The notes: generated from the letters alone by a model not told the origin. DNA of 9,360 nt from Nitrospiraceae bacterium (GCA_003523945.1 DOFS01000307.1:1-9360), one strand, 5' to 3'. Positions 1-7,111 are shown, counted from the first letter of the stretch. Numbers and translations are program-made.

Positions 1-603
1 GGTACCGCCTCACGAGTCCTTCCTTCTGAAGAAGGAGGATATCGAGTCGGCGTGTTGGTAAATGCCAACCATGGTCGTCGGCATGAATTAACGATCTCGG
101 GAGTGCCGGTGGGCCAAGTCTATAACACGAACCTGGCAACCGGTTCTACCAAAGAGCCCGAAAAGTCGACGGTGGCAGCTCGGGGCGAACTTCCGGCAGA
201 GTTCCCCCAAAGACGGCAGGACAGCGGATCCATTATTATCATTATTGCGACGGATGCTCCCCTTGATGCACGACAACTGTCTAGACTCTCGCGCCGGGCT
301 ACCATAGGATTGGCGCGAACTGGGTCCATCTCCCATCATGGCAGTGGAGATTTTATCTTGGCGTTTTCCACGGGCAATGTCATTCCTCATTATCCTGAAG
401 TACCGACATTTTCTATGATCCATCTTGCTGATACGCATATAAACCCCTTATTTCAAGCCACAGTAGAGGCCACCGAAGAGGCCATTCTCAACGCCTTGCT
501 GCAAGCTACAACGGTAACAGGGAGAGATGGGCGACGTGTTGAGGCGATTTCTATTGAAAGACTCCGTTCAATTTTTAATGCCTACCGTCCTTCAACTCAG
601 TAA
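1..603 (+). CDS. P1-family peptidase (DmpA/BapA-like L-aminopeptidase/D-esterase), 5' truncated by window edge
   Basis: The reading frame is open from base 1 and ends at TAA 601-603, so about the last 200 residues are present. Enzymes of this family are N-terminal-nucleophile-type hydrolases that cut themselves in two and then release N-terminal residues from peptides, amides or esters. Visible landmarks are the motif VGVLVNANHGRR near the left edge, which carries the conserved active-site region asparagine, then GVPVG, and the self-cleavage site DSG|S followed by a run of isoleucines and ATDAPL. The serine codon at 229-231 would become the N-terminal nucleophile of the small subunit. RTGS, an SGD motif and LAFSTGN follow, as in DmpA. 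The GTG at 52 is not the real start because the homology continues upstream of it. It lies 123 bases before the FIST gene on the same strand and could share its transcript. Family assignment is strong; the substrate cannot be read from sequence. Confidence 0.9.
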   Translation, partial: GTASRVLPSEEGGYRVGVLVNANHGRRHELTISGVPVGQVYNTNLATGSTKEPEKSTVAARGELPAEFPQRRQDSGSIIIIIATDAPLDARQLSRLSRRATIGLARTGSISHHGSGDFILAFSTGNVIPHYPEVPTFSMIHLADTHINPLFQATVEATEEAILNALLQATTVTGRDGRRVEAISIERLRSIFNAYRPSTQ

Positions 604-726
604 GCAATTAACGTCTAGGGTGAATGTTGTTCGGATCGGGCCGGACTAGGAAAAGAAGGCCCAATAACCCTCTTTCATGGACATCGTTTGGCGGGGATTG
701 CTAGACTTTAACTCAGATTAATCACG

Positions 727-1968
727 ATGCAGTGTCATGTTGCCCTTTCCCAAGAATCTCATCCCGAGGTGGCCGCACACGCGGTGGCAGCATCAGTGTA
801 TGAAGCGCTAGGCGAAGCGGAGTGTCATCTCGCATTTGTCTTTTTTTCTCCCCATTTTTCCTCAGACATCCAGCGCATGGTCGACATCATTCATGAGGAA
901 CTTCGTCCTCAAACTTTAGTGGGGTGTATGGGGCAAGGAATAATTGGGGGCGATCAAGAAATTGAAGAACATCCTGGCCTGGTGCTCTGGGGCCTTAGAA
1001 GTACCGACATGAACGTGGTCCCATTCATGTTAACGCCGAAGACAGAGGGTGAAGTTATTTCACTAGATGGTTGGCCGTTGGGAATAGAATCTACGGCACT
1101 TCCTCACACATTTTTCCTCTTTGCCGATCCATTTTCCACCCCCATCGATGAATTATTGTCTCTGTTGGAGGAATATGCTCCTGGTTCGTCCGCAATTGGA
1201 GGCATTGCCAGTGGAGGCATGGATGTCGGGGAAAGCCGCTTGGTCTTTAATCGGGAAATTCTTGAATCCGGGGTGGTAGGAGTGGCGGTTCAGGGAGGAG
1301 TGAAAATTCGGACGGTGGTGTCCCAAGGGTGTCAACCTATTGGTGAACGCTATGTTGTGACTAAGGTCGATCAGAATGTCATTCAGGAGCTGGGGGGACT
1401 CCCGCCGTTGGAGCGGTTGGAAACCACTTTGAAAGCATTGGGTGAACGAGAACAACAACAAGCAGCACATGGGTTACAAGTAGGCATTGCCATGGATGAA
1501 CATCGCCAGGATTTCGGCCAGGGGGACTTTTTGATCCGCGGGCTGTTAGGTGCCGATCGACAATCAGGGAGCATTGCCATTGCGGATTTTGTCCAGGAGG
1601 GGCAAACTATTCAGTTCCATGTGCGCGACGCCCATGCAGCAAGTGAAGATTTTCATTTACTCTTATCAAAAGAGCGGGTGATCCATCCTGATCGCCTGCC
1701 CCAAGGGGCTTTGCTCTTTAGTTGCAATGGGCGAGGGCAGCGATTTTTTGAAACTCCTCATCATGATGTGGCTACCGTGCACGAACAAATGGGGGCCATT
1801 CCGATAGCGGGGTTCTTTGCAGGTGGAGAAATCGGGCCCGTGAGTGGGAAGAATTTTTTGCATGGCTATACGGCCAGTATGGCGCTTTTTTATGATGAAG
1901 TGCCTCGCATATCATCAGGGGACATAACATCAGCTACGATCAACACTAGCAAAAAGAGAGGTTCATGA
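727..1968 (+). CDS. FIST domain small-ligand sensory protein (FIST_N + FIST_C)
   Basis: A 413-residue cytoplasmic protein made only of the FIST sensory module, with no kinase, cyclase or methyl-accepting output domain. FIST_N spans about residues 30-225; it has a strand ending AFVFFSPHF (36-44) and the glycine-rich motif [11 protein letters not shown] (65-75). FIST_C spans about 230-390; it carries FSCNGRG (331-337) and [10 protein letters not shown] (362-371) followed by the family's LHGYTA. FIST domains are predicted to bind small ligands such as amino acids and usually feed signalling proteins, so a stand-alone copy presumably acts through a partner. The ATG at 727 is the first start after an in-frame stop at 709, yet I see no clear Shine-Dalgarno sequence before it. 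The stop codon overlaps the start of the FKBP gene (ATGA), which suggests coupled translation. Family is clear; ligand and partner are unknown. Confidence 0.9.
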   Translation: MQCHVALSQESHPEVAAHAVAASVYEALGEAECHLAFVFFSPHFSSDIQRMVDIIHEELRPQTLVGCMGQGIIGGDQEIEEHPGLVLWGLRSTDMNVVPFMLTPKTEGEVISLDGWPLGIESTALPHTFFLFADPFSTPIDELLSLLEEYAPGSSAIGGIASGGMDVGESRLVFNREILESGVVGVAVQGGVKIRTVVSQGCQPIGERYVVTKVDQNVIQELGGLPPLERLETTLKALGEREQQQAAHGLQVGIAMDEHRQDFGQGDFLIRGLLGADRQSGSIAIADFVQEGQTIQFHVRDAHAASEDFHLLLSKERVIHPDRLPQGALLFSCNGRGQRFFETPHHDVATVHEQMGAIPIAGFFAGGEIGPVSGKNFLHGYTASMALFYDEVPRISSGDITSATINTSKKRGS

Positions 1969-2426
1969 AAAACAATATGGCGTTACAATCAGGTTTTCGA
2001 TTGCCCATATTCCTTGTAGGGTGCTGGATCATTCTCCTCGTTATATTTTCTCTCAACCCGCTTTCCGGAAAAGCCGCGGAAGAAGCGATGGTGACCACTA
2101 CGTCTGGATTGCAGTATGTCGATCTTGTTGTTGGCTCCGGCCGTGAAGCACATGTGGGAGAAACCGCGATTGTCCATTACACGGGGACACTCACCGACGG
2201 AACAAAATTCGATAGCTCTAAAGATCGCAACACCCCCTTTCCCTTTCCATTAGGTGCTGGCCGGGTGATTAAGGGTTGGGACGAGGGCGTTGAAGGCATG
2301 AAAATCGGAGGTGTCCGCAAATTGGTGATCCCGCCGCAATTGGGATACGGTTCCCGAGGGGCTGGATCAGATATTCCCCCCAATGCCACACTCATCTTTG
2401 AAGTCGAACTGCTCGATTTGCGCTAA
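1965..2426 (+). CDS. FKBP-type peptidyl-prolyl cis-trans isomerase, exported or membrane-anchored
   Basis: A 153-residue protein. Residues 11-30 form a hydrophobic segment after a basic start (MKNN, R12), followed by SGKAAEEA, a plausible signal peptidase I site near residues 37-38; an uncleaved anchor is also possible. Residues 45-153 are one complete FKBP domain that would catalyse proline isomerisation in the cell envelope. The pocket residues are present: Y72 in VHYTG, F82 and D83 in KFDSS, F94, V101-I102 and W105 in RVIKGWD, Y128 in LGYG, and F145 in LIFEVELL. It is therefore likely an active enzyme. The start ATG lies inside the end of the FIST gene, with a GAGAGG ribosome binding site about 4 bases upstream; a second ATG at codon 5 is possible. 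Its stop TAA shares one base with the gcvT start. There is no dimerisation or chaperone domain, so it is a minimal FKBP. Confidence 0.95.
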   Translation: MKNNMALQSGFRLPIFLVGCWIILLVIFSLNPLSGKAAEEAMVTTTSGLQYVDLVVGSGREAHVGETAIVHYTGTLTDGTKFDSSKDRNTPFPFPLGAGRVIKGWDEGVEGMKIGGVRKLVIPPQLGYGSRGAGSDIPPNATLIFEVELLDLR

Positions 2427-3526
2427 TGGCGGAAACTCCCCTGGTTCATACCCATCGTGCTCTCAATGCCAAGCTGGTGGATTTTGCCGGCTGGCTCATG
2501 CCTATTCAATATACTGGTGTGCTTGAGGAGTATTATGCCGTTAGGAAAGCGGCCGGTCTTTTCGATGTCAGTCACATGGGACGCATCGAGGTATCCGGAG
2601 GTCAGGCCGAAGCGTTTTTGCAATGGATCAGTACCAATGATGTCGGTCGACTCCAGATAGGTCAGGCGCAATATAGCATGATCTGTCTGGCCTCTGGCGG
2701 GATCCTCGATGACGTCTTTATCTATAAAACCGAACCTGCCACCTATTTGGTTTGCGTCAATGCCTCCAATCGGGAAAAAATTCTTCAGTGGTTCCTGATG
2801 CACCAGTCAGAAAAATTTCCGGAAGCGACCATTCGTGATCGATCAGAAGAATTGGCCCAAATTGCGATTCAAGGGCCGGCATCAAAAGCCATCATGCAAA
2901 CAGTCCTGGGAGCCTATATTGAAACCCTCAAGCCGCGTCGTTGTATGACGCTGGAGAAGGGGATGGAATTTTCCGGTCTGCTTAGTCGAACGGGATATAC
3001 TGGAGAACTTGGATATGAATGGTACCTGCCCGCTGCGCAGGCCACCCAGGCGTGGAACCGACTCCTGAAGGCCGGTGAGGAATGCGAGGTGAAGCCGGCA
3101 GGACTAGGGGCGCGAGATCTTTTGAGATTGGACGTCGGCTTCCTGCTGTATGGTAATGATATGGATGAGAACACTTCGCCGCTGGAAGCGAGTGCCGAAT
3201 GGGTGGTGGCCTGGGATAAAGGGGAGTTTCAAGGACACCTCGCGCTACGCAAACAGCAAAAGGGTGGTCTTACCCGTCAGCTTGCTGCATTTGAAATGGT
3301 TGAACGCGGCATTCCCCGCCACGACATGACTATTTTTAGCAATGGGCGGTCGGTGGGTAAAGTCACCAGTGGAAATTTTTCGCCAATTTTGCAAAAAGGG
3401 ATTGGCTTAGGATATGTGCCCCCTGCACTCTGCAAGGAAGGGATGTTGCTCGAAATTGATATTCGTGGAAAACGTGTACAAGCCAAGATCGCCACACTCC
3501 CGTTTTATAAACGCCAAAAACCCTAA
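2426..3526 (+). CDS. gcvT: Aminomethyltransferase, T-protein of the glycine cleavage system
   Basis: A full-length 366-residue T-protein. It takes the aminomethyl group carried by lipoylated GcvH, passes the one-carbon unit to tetrahydrofolate to give 5,10-methylene-THF, and releases ammonia. The N-terminus (THRALNAKLVDFAGWLMPIQY) and the block AVRKAAGLFDVSHMG (38-52) are typical of the folate-binding domain. ILDD at 93-96 contains the catalytic aspartate of the family. SRTGYTGELGYEWY and GARDLLRLD (228-236) are further conserved blocks, and the C-terminal domain has GIPRHD and GKVTSGNFSP. The start overlaps the FKBP stop by one base (TAATG) with no strong ribosome binding site, so translation is probably coupled. 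gcvH and gcvP are not in the window. A related folate-dependent family (YgfZ) is less likely because the T-protein motifs are intact and the length fits. Confidence 0.93.
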   Translation: MAETPLVHTHRALNAKLVDFAGWLMPIQYTGVLEEYYAVRKAAGLFDVSHMGRIEVSGGQAEAFLQWISTNDVGRLQIGQAQYSMICLASGGILDDVFIYKTEPATYLVCVNASNREKILQWFLMHQSEKFPEATIRDRSEELAQIAIQGPASKAIMQTVLGAYIETLKPRRCMTLEKGMEFSGLLSRTGYTGELGYEWYLPAAQATQAWNRLLKAGEECEVKPAGLGARDLLRLDVGFLLYGNDMDENTSPLEASAEWVVAWDKGEFQGHLALRKQQKGGLTRQLAAFEMVERGIPRHDMTIFSNGRSVGKVTSGNFSPILQKGIGLGYVPPALCKEGMLLEIDIRGKRVQAKIATLPFYKRQKP

Positions 3527-3558
3527 TATGGCATCGTATTAGTCATTGCAAGTGAAAT

Positions 3559-3563
3559 GAGGA
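3559..3563 (+). promoter_or_regulatory. Shine-Dalgarno sequence deciding a CTG start for the Nudix gene
   Basis: GAGGA ends four bases before CTG at 3568. No ATG, GTG or TTG lies in the Nudix frame between the in-frame stop TGA at 3553 and the GTG at 3622, yet the frame encodes family-like sequence over that whole stretch. This site supports initiation at the CTG. The only nearby ATG (3557) is in another frame. Confidence 0.45.
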
Positions 3564-3567
3564 AATC

Positions 3568-4092
3568 CTGTCGACGGAACACATCTATACCGGAAAAGTC
3601 TTAATCCTCAACCGCGAAACGGTGAAATTGCCCAATGGGCAATCCACCCAATTAGAAGTCATTCGCCATCCTGGCGCCTCGGCTGTCGTGCCGGTTAAAG
3701 GTGACGGTACTGTTATTCTCATTCGGCAATTTCGCCATGCAGCGGGAGGATTTATTTATGAAATCCCCGCGGGCAAACTGCATCCCCAGGAAGACCCGCT
3801 CATCTGTGCAGCACGCGAGCTGGAGGAAGAGATTGGCTATCAGGCCGGTCAGTTGGAGTTGCTCACCAGTATTTGGACCGCTCCAGGATTTACGGATGAA
3901 GTCATCCATATCTATCGGGGAACGGATCTGAAGAAAGGACGCCAGAATTTGGACCACGATGAAGTTTTGGAAGTGGTGGAATGGCCGCTTGAAAAAGCGT
4001 TGGCCGGTATTCAGGACGGCACTATTCGTGATGCCAAAACAATCATCGGGTTGCAGCTCGTATTTCTAGCCTCCCATTCTTCATCCGCTTAA
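3568..4092 (+). CDS. Nudix hydrolase, ADP-ribose pyrophosphatase type
   Basis: From the proposed CTG start the product has 174 residues; from the conventional GTG at 3622 it would have 156 and lose the N-terminal strands normal for this family. The 18 extra codons read STEHIYTGKVLILNRETV and flow into LPNGQSTQLEVIRHPGA, the usual ADPRase N-terminus. A complete Nudix box GX5EX7REUXEEXGU runs from G69 to Y91 (Mg2+-binding helix REXXEE). PGFTDE begins about 15 residues after the box, which is the signature of ADP-ribose pyrophosphatases. The likely reaction is ADP-ribose to AMP plus ribose 5-phosphate in the cytoplasm, clearing a reactive NAD breakdown product; other NDP-sugars are possible substrates. 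It lies 41 bases after gcvT on the same strand, probably in the same transcript. Its 3' end faces the SDR gene across 223 bases in which I see no convincing terminator. Family is firm; substrate and start are inferred. Confidence 0.88.
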   Translation: MSTEHIYTGKVLILNRETVKLPNGQSTQLEVIRHPGASAVVPVKGDGTVILIRQFRHAAGGFIYEIPAGKLHPQEDPLICAARELEEEIGYQAGQLELLTSIWTAPGFTDEVIHIYRGTDLKKGRQNLDHDEVLEVVEWPLEKALAGIQDGTIRDAKTIIGLQLVFLASHSSSA

Positions 4093-4315
4093 CCGATTAC
4101 AGATTGATCGAAAGCGTCCGGACTCCTCACGTTGGGTACACCTGCCACACCATTAGGAAGAAACTTCCGGCACGCTGTTGAATCCCCCAGTTAAGCTTTT
4201 CAAATACCAGTCACCATTGGTTTGTCGGGGTTTTTGATAAACAGGCAAGAGGGATTGGAGTGCCTTAGGCTCTATCTGTGGGAAAACCTAGAGGACGGCG
4301 TGGTTGGGATTGGGT

Positions 4316-5149
4316 TTATTCATCCAGGACGCTTGCCAATGGCCAAGAAAGGCTATCTGCATAGGCGCTGGTTAATTCCACCCGGCCCAAATGGGGGGCC
4401 GGCCGTTGATGACGGCTCTCGCAACGGAAAGTGGAAGGTTCTCCCAAAATCGACATCAGATGATTGGCCAATTCCACTCTCGATACAGCCCGAGTGGCGG
4501 AGATATGCCGGATGCCTGTCTCAGTGCTTTGTGCGAATTTCATGACGCGTCTGGCCAGATCCGTCACCCACACAACGGAGCGAGATTCATCTTCAACAAT
4601 AGTAATGGGAAGATGTTGTTGAGTGCGGTAACGAAGCCAATCCAAATGCCCTGTGCGCCCGTTCGGGGAAGGGCCAATCGCCAGACCCGTCCGAATGACC
4701 AGTGACCCGTGTCGATTCAAGACAAGCCTTTCCGCGTTGACACGGGTCCGGCCATACACACTAATGGGACATGGACGCGAATATTCATGGTACTCTCCAT
4801 CCCCACCAAAGACATGATCCGAGGACACATACACCAATCGGATATGGTCTGGTAACCTCTCTATCACACGACGGAGGTGTTCCACGTTGATCTCATGCGC
4901 CCATTCGGGATCGGCTTCACACTTCGGCACATCACACACCGCATGGCAATACAACAGGACGTTCGACGGATACTGAGCAAAGATGCGTTCAACCCAATCA
5001 GAATTTTCCAACTGAAGGACCGGCCACTGACTGACTGATTTCGACGTATTGCCTGGAGAGATAAACGGCAGAATGGTTTGCGGAAATAATCTGGCCAGGT
5101 TAAAACCCAGGATGGAGGTAGCTCCAAAAAGAAGAGTGGAGGAGTTCAC
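4316..5149 (-). CDS. RmlD-like extended SDR (dTDP-4-dehydrorhamnose reductase / MAT2B-like family)
   Basis: A 277-residue NAD(P)-binding Rossmann protein, close to the usual family length. The dinucleotide loop is GATSILG at 9-15. SSDHVF (109-114) matches the STDYVF serine-containing strand of RmlD. The active-site tyrosine is Y132 in YGRTRVNAE; the lysine expected four residues later (YGKTK in RmlD) is R136. Further downstream, VIRTGLAIGP and EDESRSVVWVTDLA match the family's substrate-binding half. Relatives reduce 4-keto sugars bound to nucleotides, or act as regulatory subunits (MAT2B), so this could be a reductase of an unusual substrate or a non-catalytic binder. The start is GTG at 5149; no other in-frame start exists before a stop upstream. 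The GTG overlaps the stop of a 12-codon leader ORF. It is the last gene of a minus-strand group behind two dioxygenases. The substrate is unknown. Confidence 0.8.
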   Translation of the reverse strand: MNSSTLLFGATSILGFNLARLFPQTILPFISPGNTSKSVSQWPVLQLENSDWVERIFAQYPSNVLLYCHAVCDVPKCEADPEWAHEINVEHLRRVIERLPDHIRLVYVSSDHVFGGDGEYHEYSRPCPISVYGRTRVNAERLVLNRHGSLVIRTGLAIGPSPNGRTGHLDWLRYRTQQHLPITIVEDESRSVVWVTDLARRVMKFAQSTETGIRHISATRAVSRVELANHLMSILGEPSTFRCESRHQRPAPHLGRVELTSAYADSLSWPLASVLDE

Positions 5150-5184
5150 CGGAACCGAGTCATTGAGGCGATAGGGTGAATCAT
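5146..5184 (-). other. 12-codon leader ORF overlapping the SDR start
   Basis: An ATG at 5184 opens a 12-residue reading frame (MIHPIASMTRFR) ending in TGA at 5148-5146, which overlaps the GTG start of the SDR (GTGA). It has a far better ribosome binding site than the SDR itself, so ribosomes probably enter here and re-initiate at the GTG. The peptide has no run of a single amino acid and no visible alternative RNA hairpins, so an attenuator is not supported. A sequencing error or natural frameshift joining it to the SDR is the alternative. Confidence 0.4.
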
Positions 5185-5192
5185 GAGTGTTG

Positions 5193-5200
5193 CTCCCTCC
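5193..5200 (-). promoter_or_regulatory. Strong ribosome binding site for the leader ORF
   Basis: On the minus strand GGAGGGAG ends 8 bases before the ATG at 5184. It is 43 bases from the SDR GTG and so too far to serve it directly; the SDR has no good site of its own. Confidence 0.6.
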
Positions 5201-5214
5201 CTAGGACACACAAT

Positions 5215-5784
5215 TTAAAATGCCCAGCCTACAAACGTGTATCGCTCCCCTTTCGTAACTTCTTTGACTTCATGTGGATACATAAAGTTCGAGGGAAAGA
5301 CGAGCATATCTCCGGCTTTGAGCTTTACCTCATGATTGGAAGAGAAGAAAAATTCGCCTCCTTCATAGTCCTCGTTCAACACCCCTAACAGGGACAATAT
5401 GGGGATACCTTTATATTTCCCATCAAAAATGGAATGAATATGATCATAATGTTTTCTCATCATGGTCCCGGTGCGATAGCGATTAAATCGGATGGGCGTA
5501 AACGTTTGAATAAAACTTTTAATGCGTTCATCTTCTTGTTTCGCAAATTTCATCATATATTCTTCGACGGATTGGCAAATATACGGTGCTAACATATCTT
5601 GTAACGCTTGGGTGGTATTGAGGGTATCCAATTCCTTTTCAGGCTCAGATTTATAATTGTCTGCTGAATAGTTATACCAGGTATGGGGCTTCCACTCCTT
5701 GCCTTTAATTTCCTGCAGCACTTGCCGGCAAATGGGTTGAGGAATCACATTCGTCACAAAAATATAATCCGATACGTTATCCAT
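5215..5784 (-). CDS. 2-oxoglutarate/Fe(II)-dependent dioxygenase, prolyl-4-hydroxylase-like, phage-type
   Basis: A 189-residue single-domain double-stranded beta-helix oxygenase. Fe(II) ligands are H112 and D114 in RKHYDHIHSIF and H171 in MYPHEV; R181 in GERYTFVGWAF is placed to bind the 2-oxoglutarate carboxylate. The blocks KGIPILSLLGVLNEDYEGGEF and AGDMLVFPS are typical of the P4H-like enzymes that I associate with marine T4-like phages and uncultured marine bacteria. The start is ATG at 5784 because AAGGAG (5797-5792) sits 7 bases upstream; a TTG at 5802 would lie before that site. A hand count over five 60-base rows gives about 40% GC, against 57-58% in single rows of the genes on either side, which suggests acquisition by transfer. 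It lies 65 bases upstream of the SDR. The substrate may be a protein side chain or a small molecule; sequence alone does not say. Confidence 0.87.
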   Translation of the reverse strand: MDNVSDYIFVTNVIPQPICRQVLQEIKGKEWKPHTWYNYSADNYKSEPEKELDTLNTTQALQDMLAPYICQSVEEYMMKFAKQEDERIKSFIQTFTPIRFNRYRTGTMMRKHYDHIHSIFDGKYKGIPILSLLGVLNEDYEGGEFFFSSNHEVKLKAGDMLVFPSNFMYPHEVKEVTKGERYTFVGWAF

Positions 5785-6057
5785 GGCCCATCTCCTTAAC
5801 AATCAGATGTACGACACGGGCGGTACTGATCTACGCTGTCGTTGATATTCGTCATTGGATTTTCCGGTTTTCCGGTTCAGAGTGCCCCAAGGCCATGGCC
5901 GGATTGTAATCTCCTGGAAGACTGTCTGGCCAGCCCTCCTGAAAGCCCCGCTTATTTACAAAGATCAGGCGAACTCAGATTACAGCACGAATCCCTCAGC
6001 AAGGCTTTAATAAACATCAAAAATCTAGGCAGCGCAATTGAATACGTCTGTGTCCTG
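5785..6057. other. Spacer between the two dioxygenase genes
   Basis: This 273-base gap holds the ribosome binding site of the downstream dioxygenase and, near 5865-5878, a tandem CCGGAAAA copy read on the minus strand. I find no convincing gene, promoter or terminator. A plus-strand frame covering 5842-6114 lacks protein-like character and runs into the opposite gene. Confidence 0.5.
5792..5797 (-). promoter_or_regulatory. Ribosome binding site fixing the start of the phage-type dioxygenase
   Basis: AAGGAG on the minus strand with 7-base spacing to ATG 5784. It excludes the upstream in-frame TTG at 5802, which overlaps the region before this site. Confidence 0.7.
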
Positions 6058-6708
6058 CTAATGTTCCGTCATAAACCAGCCGGCGATGGAGAGTCGTTTA
6101 TGGTCTCCAGCTAAAGCATCCACCCGGCACACTCGATGTTGCCGAGGCACCGAAAAAATGGCCAACGATCCGGGCAATGGGGGAATGCAATGCGTCACCT
6201 GTAATGACGTATTCTTCTTGGAGTCTGCGGGAGGACCATACAAGATGAGTTCCCCGCCCCAGTCCGGATGCCACTCCTCGTGGAAATAGGTGACCAATGC
6301 AAGACGTCGAGTAGGAGGTCGATGGCCCTCGGCATAGCTATAGAGGTCGTCGGTGTCGTCATGGGTGGGCAGACAGTCACCCGCTCCATAGGAATAATAG
6401 TTAAAATTCACATGCCGCTTTTTTATGTTTGGGAAGGATTCAACGTAGGTGGCAATACAGGACATTCCGACCCGTTGGATAAAGTAAGCCGCATCAGAGG
6501 GTTCAACGTCTGATTTCTGCCAATTTCCGCAATTGGGAAAGGCTTGAGCCACGGGTGGCATATCGGTTAGGGCAATCCATTTCGAACGGGCCATGGCTTT
6601 CCGAAAAACCTTCCGTTCTTCAGGACTCCAAAAATTTTCAAGGAGCAACACGGGATCCTCGGCGAACGAAAAGCGGTCAGGATGGAATTGAGAGAAATTG
6701 GCTTTCAT
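6058..6708 (-). CDS. 2-oxoglutarate/Fe(II)-dependent dioxygenase, second type
   Basis: A 216-residue cytoplasmic enzyme with a different sequence from its neighbour but the same catalytic plan. The HxD pair is H116 and D118 in LPTHDDTDDLYSY, the distal iron ligand is H191 in PRQHRV, and R205 in HKRLSIAGWFM would hold 2-oxoglutarate. EEWHPDWGGELILYG (144-158) followed by PLPGSLAIFSVP are the conserved strands of the P4H/Tpa1-like superfamily. The first 100 residues include FWSPEERKVF, a common opening helix in these enzymes. The start is ATG 6708 with only a weak GAAG before it. One row counted by hand is 58% GC, so it matches the host more closely than the next gene. It is the first gene of the minus-strand group and is separated from the second oxygenase by 273 bases. 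Probable role: hydroxylation of a protein residue or small metabolite; target unknown. Confidence 0.85.
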   Translation of the reverse strand: MKANFSQFHPDRFSFAEDPVLLLENFWSPEERKVFRKAMARSKWIALTDMPPVAQAFPNCGNWQKSDVEPSDAAYFIQRVGMSCIATYVESFPNIKKRHVNFNYYSYGAGDCLPTHDDTDDLYSYAEGHRPPTRRLALVTYFHEEWHPDWGGELILYGPPADSKKNTSLQVTHCIPPLPGSLAIFSVPRQHRVCRVDALAGDHKRLSIAGWFMTEH

Positions 6709-6804
6709 ACTTCATGTGCAATCAAAAAAGGTGATGGGATACAGAAATTCTGAAGAATTCTTTTAGCAAGATTCTGATGGGGTATCAAATGAGTCGGGTT
6801 TCTG

Positions 6805-6830
6805 AAGGGAAATCCCTTACGGATTCCCTT
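6805..6830. repeat. Overlapping inverted and direct repeats, possible operator
   Basis: AAGGGA-AA-TCCCTT (6805-6818) is a perfect 6-bp-arm palindrome. The arm TCCCTT recurs directly at 6825-6830, so the left half can also pair with GGATTCCCTT across a 5-base loop with one bulge. It lies about 100 bases upstream of the dioxygenase start at 6708. No regulator can be named. Confidence 0.35.
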
Positions 6831-7014
6831 CCGGAAAGGCCTATATCTCTTCTCATGATTTGAATTGGCTTTCCCCATGTGAGAAAAAGGGGCCTTTTTC
6901 CGGAAACATGATAATGCTTTCCATAAGAGAACACTCTTCTGTTTATTCCTATCTGCAAACAACCAAATGGATACGGCTCTAATGGGGTGGGGTTTCGAAT
7001 TCGGAATTGCTTCC

Positions 7015-7034
7015 ACCCATTATAAATAATGGGT
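7015..7034. repeat. 20-bp perfect palindrome
   Basis: Arms ACCCATTAT and ATAATGGGT are exact reverse complements around a central AA. The 2-base centre suits a dimeric DNA-binding protein better than an RNA hairpin. It lies about 300 bases upstream of the dioxygenase start and 600 upstream of the response regulator. Confidence 0.5.
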
Positions 7035-7111
7035 AGAACGTTGTACGTATTTCCCTTTTAAGTTCAGTATGGTAATCCAAACCATTCTCTGGAAATTTTG
7101 CTGAATGGGAC

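Noticed and set aside
638..662. GGGCC/GGCCC stem after the P1 peptidase gene as a terminator
   Set aside because: Five base pairs around a 15-base loop with no following T run.
4156..4168. GGAAG-AAA-CTTCC hairpin between the convergent Nudix and SDR genes as a terminator
   Set aside because: Five-pair stem with a 3-base loop and no T run on either strand.
5842..6114. Plus-strand frame of 90 codons between the dioxygenases
   Set aside because: No motif, no clear ribosome site, and its end overlaps the well-supported minus-strand dioxygenase.
6884..6899. AAAAAGG-GG-CCTTTTT as a bidirectional terminator
   Set aside because: The loop would be only 2-4 bases, the stem is mostly A:T, and it lies between divergent genes where no terminator is needed.
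6705..7016. Minus-strand frame of 103 codons whose stop overlaps the dioxygenase ATG (ATGA)
   Set aside because: The overlap looks like coupling, but the protein is basic, low in acidic residues, without motif, and runs through the palindromic spacer; it looks like chance.
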